Shown piece after piece: positions 1 through 7,804 of a DNA stretch of 64,000 bases. The stretch spans positions 620,001-684,000 of the forward strand of contig NZ_BBYF01000001.1 in the NCBI RefSeq assembly GCF_001894745.1. The letters are read 5' to 3'. The DNA comes from Paenibacillus sp. NAIST15-1. GTDB lineage: Bacteria > Bacillota > Bacilli > Paenibacillales > Paenibacillaceae. Numbering within the stretch: the first letter of the stretch is position 1; every line of letters starts with the position of its first letter. The notes under the pieces are model-generated. The model did not search any database, had not been told where the DNA came from, and saw only the letters and a program-made list of their open reading frames with translations. A program made the position numbers and the translations under genes.

Positions 1-1960
1 TACTGGATGGTGCATTAAAGCCTACTTCAATGTCGCTGGCATTACCGTTTTTGCCAATAATCTTCGCTTCTACATTCGTCACGACATCAACCGAGGCATT
101 GCCTTTAAGCGTCACCTCTGGAGATGGAGCAGACAACGCATTGTTCGCTTGACTATTGGAGCTTACAGACAGAACAAATACCCGGTAGCTGTTGCCGTTG
201 CGAATCGGTGCTCCATCTACATCTCTTGCATCCGCATCGAATACATACGACAAGCTGCTGCCACTCCGATACACGACAGATGAGTTCCAATTGTTAACTC
301 GATTGGCCTCTGTTAGATTAAAACGGCTTGCATTGGAAGACTTCACAACCATGACGCGATAATGGTTCACGTTCGATTCATCTGCAGCACGGTTGAATGT
401 TACACTCAGGTTCCGTCCATCATTGTAGTTTCCACCCAAACTGCTTGCCGATACGTTCGTTGCAGGGTACACCGTCGAATTGTTAGACAACGTAATCGTA
501 TCTGAGGAGCTGGACAGGGAATTCACATAACTACCGCGTCCAACAGAAAGCACATATACTTGGTAGCTGGTTCCGTTACGGATTAGGTCCCCATCTACGT
601 CTCTCGCAGTAGAGCTCAGCTTGAGGCTAACGTCTCTGCCATTCGGGTTCATCGACGTATAATTGTAGCTGGATACGTTGTTCGCTTCGGATATATCAAA
701 GCGGTACGATCTGCTCGTCTTCACAACCATTATTCGATACTGGCTAATATTCGATTCGTCCGATGCCCGGTTGAAGGTAACCATCATATCGCGGCCGTCA
801 TTATAATCTCCGACATCGCTTACTCTTACATTGGAAGCACTGTACACCGTTGAGTTATTCGAAATATTGATGGAATCAGATGCGCCCGACAATGCATTGT
901 AATCAGAGTTGCTATTCGAAACTGACATGACGAACAGACGGTACGTTTCCCCTCTGCGGATTAGTGAGCCATTCACATCACGCATATTAGATGGCAATGT
1001 TGAAGTAATGCTATAGCCATTCTTCGAGACATCATAATAATTGCTAGATGAAACCCGGTTTGCTTCAGTCAAATCAAAGCGATAAGCATCCGAATATTTC
1101 ACTGCAAAAATCCGGTAGTAGCTTACGCGCGATTCATCGGAGGAGCGATTAAAGCTGATCTGAATATCGCGTCCATCTCCATAATTGCCCACTTGGCTAA
1201 CCTTCGTAATCACTGGAACACCAGCTGATTGTCCAAGCGTGATCGAAGATGAGCTGGAGGATAGCTTATTAGCATACGAGCTCGTATTGCTGACAGCTAC
1301 GACAAATACGGTATAAGGTACGCCATTGCGAATTAAGTCACCCGCTGTATCTCTAGTTGTCGAACTCAAGGTTGTCGTCAACGTCGAGTTGCTGGACTTC
1401 GGTACGGTCGTATAATTATTGCTGGATACGCGGTCTGCTTCATAAGCATCGAAACGAGATGCATCCTTCGTTTTGACGACCATAATCCGATAATTTTGAA
1501 TTGGGCTGTCGTTAGAAGGACGGGAGAAGCTGACCTGCATATCACGGCCGTCGTTATAATTCGCCACATTGCGCACTTGCACATTCGTTGCCGCTGCAAC
1601 CGCGTTGTCGCCTAACGTAAAGGTTGAAGATGGGTTCGAGAGCACCTGTTGGTTGCTCGTTCTGCCCACTGACAATACATAAGCTTCATACTTCACATTC
1701 GTACGGATGTAGTCTCCATCTACGTCACGTGCTCGGGAATCCAATCTGACTACAGGATCGTCACCGCTCTTGTTCACTACGGTATAATTGTTGGAAGATA
1801 CCGAACGAGCCTTGTTCAAATTAAAGGAGTTCGACGCTTTAACAATCATGACGCGATATTGATCAAGGTTATTTTCATACTGTTCCTTGGAGAAGCTGAC
1901 ACGAATATCGCTTGCATCTCCGGATTGGCCTGAGATCTGTGTTGTCACATAATTGACGCC
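1..1960 (-). repeat. Tandem protein-coding repeats, about 362-381 bp period
   Basis: The coding strand carries a repeating module of roughly 120-127 codons. Equivalent RD-x-DG-x-x-IR-x-G loops lie at about 1709, 1340, 972, 591 and 229, giving spacings of 369, 368, 381 and 362 bp. A sixth copy begins near position 80 and leaves the window. Copies are clearly homologous at protein level but diverged in DNA, so this is old duplication rather than recent slippage. Confidence 0.85.
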
Positions 1961-2455
1961 TCTAAGATCGCCGGAGTAGTCGGGCTCATCTGGATATGTC
2001 GGACGATCCGGATATGTTGGTGTGTTGCCTGAAGTCACACGCACGACTTTTGCATTATTATCATAGTTAATTGTTGCGCCCAACGATTCACTAACGAAGC
2101 GTACCGGAACCATCGTTCTGCCCTGCATTGTATTGGCTGGAACATCCATATAGACAGTTTTGCCATTGACCGTTGCCGCTGAGGAGCCTAGTTTCAGAAT
2201 TACTGAGGTGCTCCCTTTGTAAGCTGATACCTTCTTCGTTTTGTAATCGTAGCTTACACTGGCGCCAAGCGACTGGAAAATAACTGCCATCGGCAACAAC
2301 ACACGACCCTGCGTGTATACCGGTGGCTGATCGGTACTAATTTTGCTTCCGTTCACATATACGGTGTAAGTTGCAGGCGCTGCTTGCACAGCTGTGGGCG
2401 TTACCACCGTAAAGCCAAGTGCCGCAGCAACAAAACCTGATACTAGTTTCTTCAC
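1..2455 (-). CDS. Secreted stalk-domain protein with tandem repeat modules (3' end outside window)
   Basis: The start is a GTG at 2453-2455 with AGGAGG eight bases upstream; the only nearby ATG runs straight into a stop. At least 818 codons are visible and the frame stays open to the window edge, so the C-terminus is missing. Residues 1 to about 25 form a signal peptide ending near VQAAPA. Residues 27 to about 145 hold two copper-amine-oxidase-N-like stalk units (QGRVLLPM...SLGA and QGRTMVPVRFVSESLGA), the typical cell-surface attachment module of Paenibacillaceae. A short Pro/Asp linker (TYPDRPTYPDEPDY) follows, then five complete modules of about 120 residues and the start of a sixth. The modules carry a GRD-I-x-V-F strand, a YRIMVVK strand, an SEANRVSS segment and a RDVDGDLIRNG loop. 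I infer an extracellular or wall-associated adhesin-like protein; the ligand is unknown. Confident about the secreted repeat architecture, not about function. Confidence 0.85.
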   Translation of the reverse strand, partial: MKKLVSGFVAAALGFTVVTPTAVQAAPATYTVYVNGSKISTDQPPVYTQGRVLLPMAVIFQSLGASVSYDYKTKKVSAYKGSTSVILKLGSSAATVNGKTVYMDVPANTMQGRTMVPVRFVSESLGATINYDNNAKVVRVTSGNTPTYPDRPTYPDEPDYSGDLRGVNYVTTQISGQSGDASDIRVSFSKEQYENNLDQYRVMIVKASNSFNLNKARSVSSNNYTVVNKSGDDPVVRLDSRARDVDGDYIRTNVKYEAYVLSVGRTSNQQVLSNPSSTFTLGDNAVAAATNVQVRNVANYNDGRDMQVSFSRPSNDSPIQNYRIMVVKTKDASRFDAYEADRVSSNNYTTVPKSSNSTLTTTLSSTTRDTAGDLIRNGVPYTVFVVAVSNTSSYANKLSSSSSSITLGQSAGVPVITKVSQVGNYGDGRDIQISFNRSSDESRVSYYRIFAVKYSDAYRFDLTEANRVSSSNYYDVSKNGYSITSTLPSNMRDVNGSLIRRGETYRLFVMSVSNSNSDYNALSGASDSINISNNSTVYSASNVRVSDVGDYNDGRDMMVTFNRASDESNISQYRIMVVKTSRSYRFDISEANNVSSYNYTSMNPNGRDVSLKLSSTARDVDGDLIRNGTSYQVYVLSVGRGSYVNSLSSSSDTITLSNNSTVYPATNVSASSLGGNYNDGRNLSVTFNRAADESNVNHYRVMVVKSSNASRFNLTEANRVNNWNSSVVYRSGSSLSYVFDADARDVDGAPIRNGNSYRVFVLSVSSNSQANNALSAPSPEVTLKGNASVDVVTNVEAKIIGKNGNASDIEVGFNAPSS

Positions 2456-2610
2456 TTTTTCATCCTCCTAAGTTGCATTCATATCCAAGTATAAAATTAC
2501 CACCTTCAACTTAGATGCATCAAATGAGGAAAATGTTTCATACTCCTTTATAAAATTTATTGGATTGTGACAAAATTGTGTCAGATCATCATTTACCGAT
2601 TCCACATCAA

Positions 2611-2662
2611 TGAAAAAAGCCGTTGGAACAACGGCTAATTATGGCCTTCTTTCCAACGGCTT
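2611..2662 (-). terminator. Rho-independent terminator
   Basis: A perfect 12-bp inverted repeat (AAGCCGTTGGAA at 2617-2628, TTCCAACGGCTT at 2651-2662). On the minus strand it is followed by a T-rich tract (complement of 2613-2618). It lies just past the acetyltransferase remnant and so ends the lacI-type transcript. Confidence 0.75.
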
Positions 2663-2677
2663 CATTACTTTGCTCAA

Positions 2678-2896
2678 TCATGTGTATTCCTTCGGATCAT
2701 TTATCCATTCCTTGCTATAATCAGCCAATCGCTGCAGCTCGCCAACTAATAAGCCTGCATGATACCCGCCGCACACCGCATGATGCAGCTGCAAGGATAC
2801 GGGCAGCAGGACTCGACCCGTTTGCCCGAAATACTGTCCAAATGTGATGATCGGCAAATACGTTCCCTCATTGAACACATTCAAATTGAATGTACA
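2678..2896 (-). pseudogene. Chloramphenicol acetyltransferase C-terminal remnant
   Basis: About 72 codons read FNLNVFNEGTY...LPIITFGQYF...LLPVSLQLHHAVCGGYHAG...ELQRLADYSKEWI. This matches the last third of type A chloramphenicol O-acetyltransferases, which are normally about 215-220 residues, including the catalytic HHxVCDGYH segment. The conserved Asp of that motif is Gly here (HHAVCGGYH). Upstream, homology stops at a TGA (2897-2899), twelve bases from the stop codon of the neighbouring regulator, so the N-terminal two thirds has been lost. Only a TTG could start it and no good ribosome binding site is seen. The frame is intact over the remnant. It should not give resistance, because the N-terminal substrate-binding part is absent. 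Confidence 0.75.
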
Positions 2897-2908
2897 TCAA
2901 GATATAGA

Positions 2909-3937
2909 TCAGTCCAACTGCTGCGAGCTGCGCGTCATCGCCACACTAGAATCCCTAACAATGAGACGAGGCTCAAACTGCACTCGTTCATATACACCGC
3001 GCTTCTGTTCGATGATCCGATTAAGCAGCAGTTCGGTCGCTACTCTGGCAACCTCTGCTCCCATGATCGACACAGAGCTAAGCCGCGGCGTCGTAATTGT
3101 TCCCCACAAAATATTATCAATGCCAACAATCGCAATGTCTTCGGGCACGCGGATCCCCAATTCCTTGAATCGGTTCAGCAGTCCCATCGCAATCATGTCA
3201 TTGCCCGCATAGATCGCATCCGGCATTTTCGTTAGACCTGCGAAATAATCGGCTGCCTTCAATCCCGTTTGCATCGAGAAATCATCTCCGAGATAGACCA
3301 GAGAGCTGTCTACTTGCGGGAGGGCATCCTCGTAGGCAAAGAAACGCTCCTCAATGATATGCTTCGGCGCACCTGCGTACGCAATCCGCGTGCGGCCTAT
3401 GTTCATGAAATGCTCCATGACAAGTTTGCCCTCTTGCGTAGATAGACTGACGATATCCGCCTTCACATCGTCACCGAGCTTCTTCCCATAGTTAATAACG
3501 GAGATCGGAATGCTCGATTTATTAATCAAGTCAGGCAGCGTTGCAGGGTAAGCTAGCGGCAGGACAATCAGACCGTCTACATGAAGCTTCTTCACTTCCC
3601 TAAGTATTTCTAGCTCTGCTCGTGCATTCCCTAATGTATTGATCTGCACGACACGGTAGTCGTAATTTTTGGCCGCCTGCTCGACGGAATAGGCAATCTC
3701 CGGAACGAAGGCATTCCGAATATCGGGAACGGCTAGCGCAATTTGCTTCGTCTGCCGTACCTTAAGGCTGCGCGCGAAGGAGTTCGGTACGAAGCCCAGC
3801 TCTTCAATCGCCTGCATCACCTTGGCCTTCGTCTTCGGACTAATGCCATCTGCGTCATTGATTGCACGCGATACGGTGGCCAATCCGACCCCTGCACGCT
3901 GTGCAACGTCCTCGATTGTGACTTTTCTCTGAACCAA
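2909..3937 (-). CDS. LacI-family transcriptional regulator
   Basis: A 342-residue DNA-binding repressor/activator. Residues 5-55 are a typical LacI helix-turn-helix plus hinge (VTIEDVAQRAGVGLATVSRAIN...NSFARSLK), and residues 60-330 are a periplasmic-binding-protein-like sugar sensor (IALAVPDIRNAF; YAGNDMIAMGLL; DIAIVGIDN). The start is a TTG at 3935-3937; it gives the family-standard N-terminus, and GAGAGGA lies upstream. It is divergent from a butanediol dehydrogenase gene, and the shared 235-bp gap carries a 16-bp palindrome with the central CG expected for LacI-family operators, so it probably controls that gene and perhaps itself. The effector cannot be read from the sequence. It is co-transcribed with the acetyltransferase remnant up to the terminator near 2611-2662. 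Confidence 0.9.
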   Translation of the reverse strand: MVQRKVTIEDVAQRAGVGLATVSRAINDADGISPKTKAKVMQAIEELGFVPNSFARSLKVRQTKQIALAVPDIRNAFVPEIAYSVEQAAKNYDYRVVQINTLGNARAELEILREVKKLHVDGLIVLPLAYPATLPDLINKSSIPISVINYGKKLGDDVKADIVSLSTQEGKLVMEHFMNIGRTRIAYAGAPKHIIEERFFAYEDALPQVDSSLVYLGDDFSMQTGLKAADYFAGLTKMPDAIYAGNDMIAMGLLNRFKELGIRVPEDIAIVGIDNILWGTITTPRLSSVSIMGAEVARVATELLLNRIIEQKRGVYERVQFEPRLIVRDSSVAMTRSSQQLD

Positions 3938-4059
3938 TGGTACATCTTCCTCTCGTTACAAGTGGAATTGCTTCCACCATTCCAACCAAGCCTTATTTCT
4001 GTATCATACCATCTGCATTCATATTATTCACCTGATCTTCCTACAATAGAAGACTGTGA

Positions 4060-4088
4060 TTGACATCACGCTAATAGTGTGACATATT
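4060..4088 (+). promoter_or_regulatory. Promoter of butanediol dehydrogenase gene
   Basis: TTGACA at 4060-4065, a 17-bp spacer, and CATATT at 4083-4088. Transcription would start near 4095, inside the adjacent palindrome, about 78 bases before the ATG. Confidence 0.65.
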
Positions 4089-4093
4089 TAATA

Positions 4094-4109
4094 TCGGAAA
4101 CGTTTCCGA
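4094..4109. promoter_or_regulatory. LacI-type palindromic operator
   Basis: TCGGAAACGTTTCCGA is a perfect 16-bp palindrome centred on CG, just downstream of the -10 box, where bound repressor would block initiation. It differs from the catabolite-responsive cre consensus at two symmetric positions, which favours the neighbouring LacI paralogue over CcpA. A second palindrome, GAAAATATTTTC, overlaps it at 4108-4119. Confidence 0.7.
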
Positions 4110-4172
4110 AAATATTTTCCCGTTTCCATTTCATACAGTATTTCATTTCTATACTTCTGGGGAGATGAGCAC

Positions 4173-5222
4173 ATGAAAGCATTAAGATGGCATGGCGTCA
4201 AAGATTTGCGCGTGGAGAACATTGCAGAACCAGCAGTCGGTAAAGGTAAAGTAAAAATTAAAGTTGAATGCTGCGGCATCTGCGGCAGCGACTTGCATGA
4301 ATATACGGCAGGACCGATCTTCATTTCAGACAGCACTCCCCATCCTCTAACTGGAGAGAAAGCTCCAATCGTTATGGGACATGAATTCTCTGGACAGATC
4401 GTCGAGATCGGAGAAGGTGTAACCAAATTCCAGAAGGGCGATCGCGTTGTTGTAGAGCCGATCTTCGCATGCGGTGAATGTGAAGCCTGCAAACAAGGCT
4501 TGTATAACCTCTGCGACAAGATGGGATTCCTTGGTCTCGCTGGCGGCGGTGGAGGCTTCTCCGAATATGTAGCAGCAGACGAACACATGGTGCATAAGAT
4601 TCCAGACAGCGTTTCTTACGAGCAAGGAGCGCTTGTTGAACCTTCCGCAGTAGCTCTCTATGCAGTTCGACAAAGCAAGCTTCAAGTTGGGGATCGAGCA
4701 GCCGTATTCGGTACAGGCCCAATTGGACTGCTTGTTATCGAAGCATTAAAGGCTGCCGGCGCATCGGAGATCTATGCAATTGAACTGTCCGAGCAGCGTA
4801 AGCAAAAAGCAGCAGAACTCGGAGCCATTGTACTTGATCCTTCGCAAGTCAATGTCGTGAATGAGCTTCGCGAACGGACAGGCGGCGGCGTGGATGTCGC
4901 TTATGAAGTAACGGGAGTTCCTGCTGTACTGAACAATGCCATTGATGCAGCCAAGCTCGGCGGTGAAGTGATGATCGTCAGCATTTTCGAGCGAGAAGCT
5001 ACTATTAAACCGAATGCAATTGTAACGAAGGAACGCACAATGAAAGGCATCATCGGTTACCGCAACGTATTCCCTGCGGTTATCAAATTGATGGAGCAAG
5101 GCTACTTCCCAGCAGAGAAGCTGGTAACGAAGCGCATCCAATTGGATGAAGTCGTTGATCATGGCTTCGAGGCGCTCTTGAAAGAGAAAAACCAAGTAAA
5201 GATTATGGTGAAGCCGCAATAA
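4173..5222 (+). CDS. bdhA: Zinc-dependent (R,R)-butanediol dehydrogenase type alcohol dehydrogenase
   Basis: A 349-residue medium-chain dehydrogenase/reductase of normal length. The catalytic zinc segment CGICGSDLHEYTAGPIFI (about 35-52) is the BdhA/YdjL signature, followed by GHEFSGQIVEIGEGV and the structural zinc cysteines CGECEACKQGLYNLC (about 97-111). A Rossmann motif GTGPIGLL lies near 180 and an NAD-type acidic residue (IELSEQ) follows. Family members interconvert acetoin and 2,3-butanediol with NAD(H) in the cytoplasm; the exact polyol substrate is inferred. The start ATG has GGGGAG about 8 bases upstream. Promoter and operator lie upstream and a strong hairpin terminator follows, so it is monocistronic and probably repressed by the divergent LacI-family protein. 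Confidence 0.85.
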   Translation: MKALRWHGVKDLRVENIAEPAVGKGKVKIKVECCGICGSDLHEYTAGPIFISDSTPHPLTGEKAPIVMGHEFSGQIVEIGEGVTKFQKGDRVVVEPIFACGECEACKQGLYNLCDKMGFLGLAGGGGGFSEYVAADEHMVHKIPDSVSYEQGALVEPSAVALYAVRQSKLQVGDRAAVFGTGPIGLLVIEALKAAGASEIYAIELSEQRKQKAAELGAIVLDPSQVNVVNELRERTGGGVDVAYEVTGVPAVLNNAIDAAKLGGEVMIVSIFEREATIKPNAIVTKERTMKGIIGYRNVFPAVIKLMEQGYFPAEKLVTKRIQLDEVVDHGFEALLKEKNQVKIMVKPQ

Positions 5223-5278
5223 TCCGTAAACAAAAACACGAAGCCTTAGGGTGCTTCAAAGTCATACTGAAATAAAAC

Positions 5279-5325
5279 AAAAGATCGAGTCAGGGGTTAA
5301 TCAGCTCCCCCTTGCTCGATCTTTT
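5279..5325. terminator. Bidirectional terminator hairpin
   Basis: AAAAGATCGAG (5279-5289) pairs with CTCGATCTTTT (5315-5325), with extra pairing of AGGGG and CCCCT inside. A and T flanks allow it to serve both the dehydrogenase gene and the convergent membrane protein gene. Confidence 0.7.
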
Positions 5326-5330
5326 CTCCA

Positions 5331-6329
5331 TCATAATGCCGTTCTCAACAGCAAGACGGTAAAACATACGATCATTGATACCACTGCAAGATGCCACCAT
5401 CTGTACATCATAATGATACCGATATACTCGCGGATGAACGCACTTGGCATGTAATATCTTGCTGTCTTCGCGCCAACACCCTCACACTTCTTCAATCCCG
5501 CGAGCCGCGCATAAATGCTTGCCCGAAATACATGATAGTTGTTCGTGACGAAGATGCTTTTATGATTGGGTTTCATCTCGTCCATAATGGCCTTCGAGAA
5601 CAGCATATTTTGCATCGTGTTGCGAGATTTGTCCTCCATAAGCACGTCCTGCTCTGGAACTCCCTTCGCCACGATATATTTCTTCATTGCCTCTGCTTCA
5701 CTAAGCAATTCATCCGGCCCTTGGCCGCCCGACACGATAATTTTAGGCACTTGATGATACTTCATATATTGTTCAATGCTTTTATCCAAACGTGACGCTA
5801 GAAGCGGCGGGACTCGTTCCCCTCCGATTAGACCAGAGCCAAGCGCGATGATGAAATCGGGCTTGTACCATATTTTCCAGTAATGATAGAAGATCGCATA
5901 CGCCAGAAAGCTGACGAATACAAAGGAAAAGTACATGAAGATGAGCAGCGTCCCGAGATAAAAAACAGCAAATTTATCATTATACGAAATAAAGAAAATG
6001 TAGAAAAACATGCCGATCATCGCAAAGATCAGGAGACTTAATAATAATGACAACATATTCGCAAGCTTCTTGCTTTCCTTCTTCAGCATAATTCGTCCGT
6101 TAAGCAGCAAATATATACTCACAAACAGTACGCTCAAAGGAATAGAGGCAAGGATAACCGCGGCTATAATTAAGTTCACCCACGGAATCTGGTTAGAAAA
6201 GGCCACCACATCCAAGAATAAATTTGCTACAGCCGCCATGAACAGGAATGAAAGACTGATCCGTCTTTTTTCCCTGATAAATAAAAAAACAAAAAGCCCA
6301 AATAGAATCAAACTAAAAAAGCTCATCAT
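5331..6329 (-). CDS. YdcF/SanA-family (DUF218) membrane protein
   Basis: 332 residues from an ATG at 6327-6329 preceded by GGAAAGGGAG; a second ATG follows at once. The frame opens further upstream but has no binding site there. The first 170 residues or so hold five or six hydrophobic segments. The C-terminal half is a DUF218 domain: PDFIIALGSGLIGGERVP, then PKIIVSGGQGPDE, SEAEAMKKYIV, EDKSRNTMQNM and TNNYHVFRA. The family is linked to cell envelope metabolism and the conserved polar residues suggest binding of a nucleotide-like or lipid-linked substrate, but no reaction is established for this type. One more hydrophobic stretch ends the protein. It has its own terminator region on both sides and looks monocistronic. 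Confidence 0.8.
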   Translation of the reverse strand: MMSFFSLILFGLFVFLFIREKRRISLSFLFMAAVANLFLDVVAFSNQIPWVNLIIAAVILASIPLSVLFVSIYLLLNGRIMLKKESKKLANMLSLLLSLLIFAMIGMFFYIFFISYNDKFAVFYLGTLLIFMYFSFVFVSFLAYAIFYHYWKIWYKPDFIIALGSGLIGGERVPPLLASRLDKSIEQYMKYHQVPKIIVSGGQGPDELLSEAEAMKKYIVAKGVPEQDVLMEDKSRNTMQNMLFSKAIMDEMKPNHKSIFVTNNYHVFRASIYARLAGLKKCEGVGAKTARYYMPSAFIREYIGIIMMYRWWHLAVVSMIVCFTVLLLRTAL

Positions 6330-6477
6330 ACACTCCCTTTCCAACCTTACTATTGTAAGCAATTCATTCCTTTTTGCAACCCTTTTCCCCCGTTCATTAT
6401 TGAAATGGATCACGATGAGACATTCATGGCTTTGCCAACGATAGGATGCAGGTAGTCCCAAACAATCCTCCGGCCAA

Positions 6478-6520
6478 AAATAAAACAAGCCAATTCCTTC
6501 ACAATAGAGGAATCGGCTTG
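6478..6520 (-). terminator. Rho-independent terminator
   Basis: CAAGCC-AATTCCT pairs with AGGAAT-CGGCTTG across a short loop, with one mismatch. On the minus strand it is followed by a T-rich stretch. It ends the DUF4855-like gene. Confidence 0.65.
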
Positions 6521-6527
6521 CATAAAC

Positions 6528-7634
6528 TCATTTTGTATAGAATTCGTTTACTTTATCTAGTATTTCTTTGAAGTATGGAATATTAAATCGATTTATTAAG
6601 CCTTTAGATCCCATGTAAAAGCTGAATCGCCCTTTTTCGCCTAGAAGTTCCTTGAACTTATCAACTGTCTGGTCATACCTTTCTCTTTTCCCTGTATCGG
6701 TAAAATACCCTGAATCAATCTCCATTTGAATTCCGATTTTCGTTTTATCTAAATGGTTCTTAGCAATCAGTCTACCGCCGTCCCCATATACTCTTCCTTC
6801 TCTTACGCTATCGTAAATCGGCTGCAAATTTATTTTGTAGTCTTTGTCAAAATAATAGTGGGGTTGAATATACACATCATCAAAGATCATTGTCTCGTCC
6901 ACGATGTATGCAATTGTTTCCACTATTTTTTCCCTATGAGGGCCAAATCCATAATATGGAGCCCATGCAAAAGAAGTAGCTCCGTCTACGTCGTCACTGT
7001 TCTTTATATACTCCGAAAGTTTTTCCAACAACTGAATTTGCGATTGATTTTCAAGTTGCGAGTAGCTGTAATTTTGAGTCCCGTAGAAGTATATGGCTTC
7101 GTTTGGATAATAAAATCCCGTTACCGAGTCCCAATTTGGACCAAGCTTTCGTTTTAACTCCTTTATATAGCTTACATATTCATCGAATAACTGATCAACA
7201 TTTAACTTGCTCGAGACATCGTGTGCTGGCAGAGAAACAAGCACTTTATATTCGCTGTTCGTGTCCACGATTGTCTGAACCGTTTCATTTATATCATCAA
7301 TCATATTTCTCTCTTTATAATTGTCAATTTTGTTTGTCTTATTATCTATCGCAATAACAAATTGCCTCACCGTATCCAAACGTTCAAGCTCTGCCGATTC
7401 ATATGGAATGTACCGTTGACCGTCTCCAAAATGACCGCTGTATAAAAACACCATATTTCTTTCTGACAGGTCACTTCGAGCCATCGCAATGCTATCCATT
7501 TCATTCTCTTCAACATCTTTTGCCGCTCTAATCACTGGTGTCGAGAACAAATTGACGAATAAACTTAAGGCAAACGTAATCGTCAGCACCCCTGCAAACC
7601 AAGCCTTTCTTTTCTTTGCTGGCTTCGTGTTCAT
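6528..7634 (-). CDS. Secreted DUF4855-like protein
   Basis: 368 residues from ATG 7632-7634, with GAAGGAG eight bases upstream. Residues 1-36 are a signal peptide or anchor (KKRKAW then AGVLTITFALSLFVNLF), so the product is exported. The remaining sequence resembles DUF4855 proteins of Bacillota: an FLYSGHF strand, GFYYPNEAIYF, WAPYYGFG, YIQPHYYFDK and KIGIQMEID in the expected order. DUF4855 proteins look like TIM-barrel glycoside-hydrolase relatives and are often secreted. Acidic residues in NEAIYF and MEID are positioned like a catalytic pair, but this is inference. Terminator downstream; no partner gene on the same strand is close. Confidence 0.65.
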   Translation of the reverse strand: MNTKPAKKRKAWFAGVLTITFALSLFVNLFSTPVIRAAKDVEENEMDSIAMARSDLSERNMVFLYSGHFGDGQRYIPYESAELERLDTVRQFVIAIDNKTNKIDNYKERNMIDDINETVQTIVDTNSEYKVLVSLPAHDVSSKLNVDQLFDEYVSYIKELKRKLGPNWDSVTGFYYPNEAIYFYGTQNYSYSQLENQSQIQLLEKLSEYIKNSDDVDGATSFAWAPYYGFGPHREKIVETIAYIVDETMIFDDVYIQPHYYFDKDYKINLQPIYDSVREGRVYGDGGRLIAKNHLDKTKIGIQMEIDSGYFTDTGKRERYDQTVDKFKELLGEKGRFSFYMGSKGLINRFNIPYFKEILDKVNEFYTK

Positions 7635-7804
7635 ATCATCGACTCCTTCGTTTAGTAGTTTCACAACAATTCACTTAATCCCCTTTATGAACCATTTAAT
7701 TGTTTCTACAGAAGCATACAAGGAGTTACGAGACTCTGGAACTAGACAATGATGACAATATTCGGTTGAAAAATGACATTCAGCCTATTCACTAGAGTAA
7801 TAAT

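Noticed and set aside
1378-1599. A 73-codon minus-strand frame inside the repeat protein
   Set aside because: It is an out-of-frame shadow of the tandem repeats.
4094-4109. CcpA cre site
   Set aside because: It differs from the cre consensus at two symmetric positions and sits beside a LacI-family gene, so a paralogue's operator is the better reading; CcpA binding is not excluded.
4088-4588. A 166-codon minus-strand frame
   Set aside because: Covers the operator and the start of the dehydrogenase gene in antisense; no ribosome site or domain.
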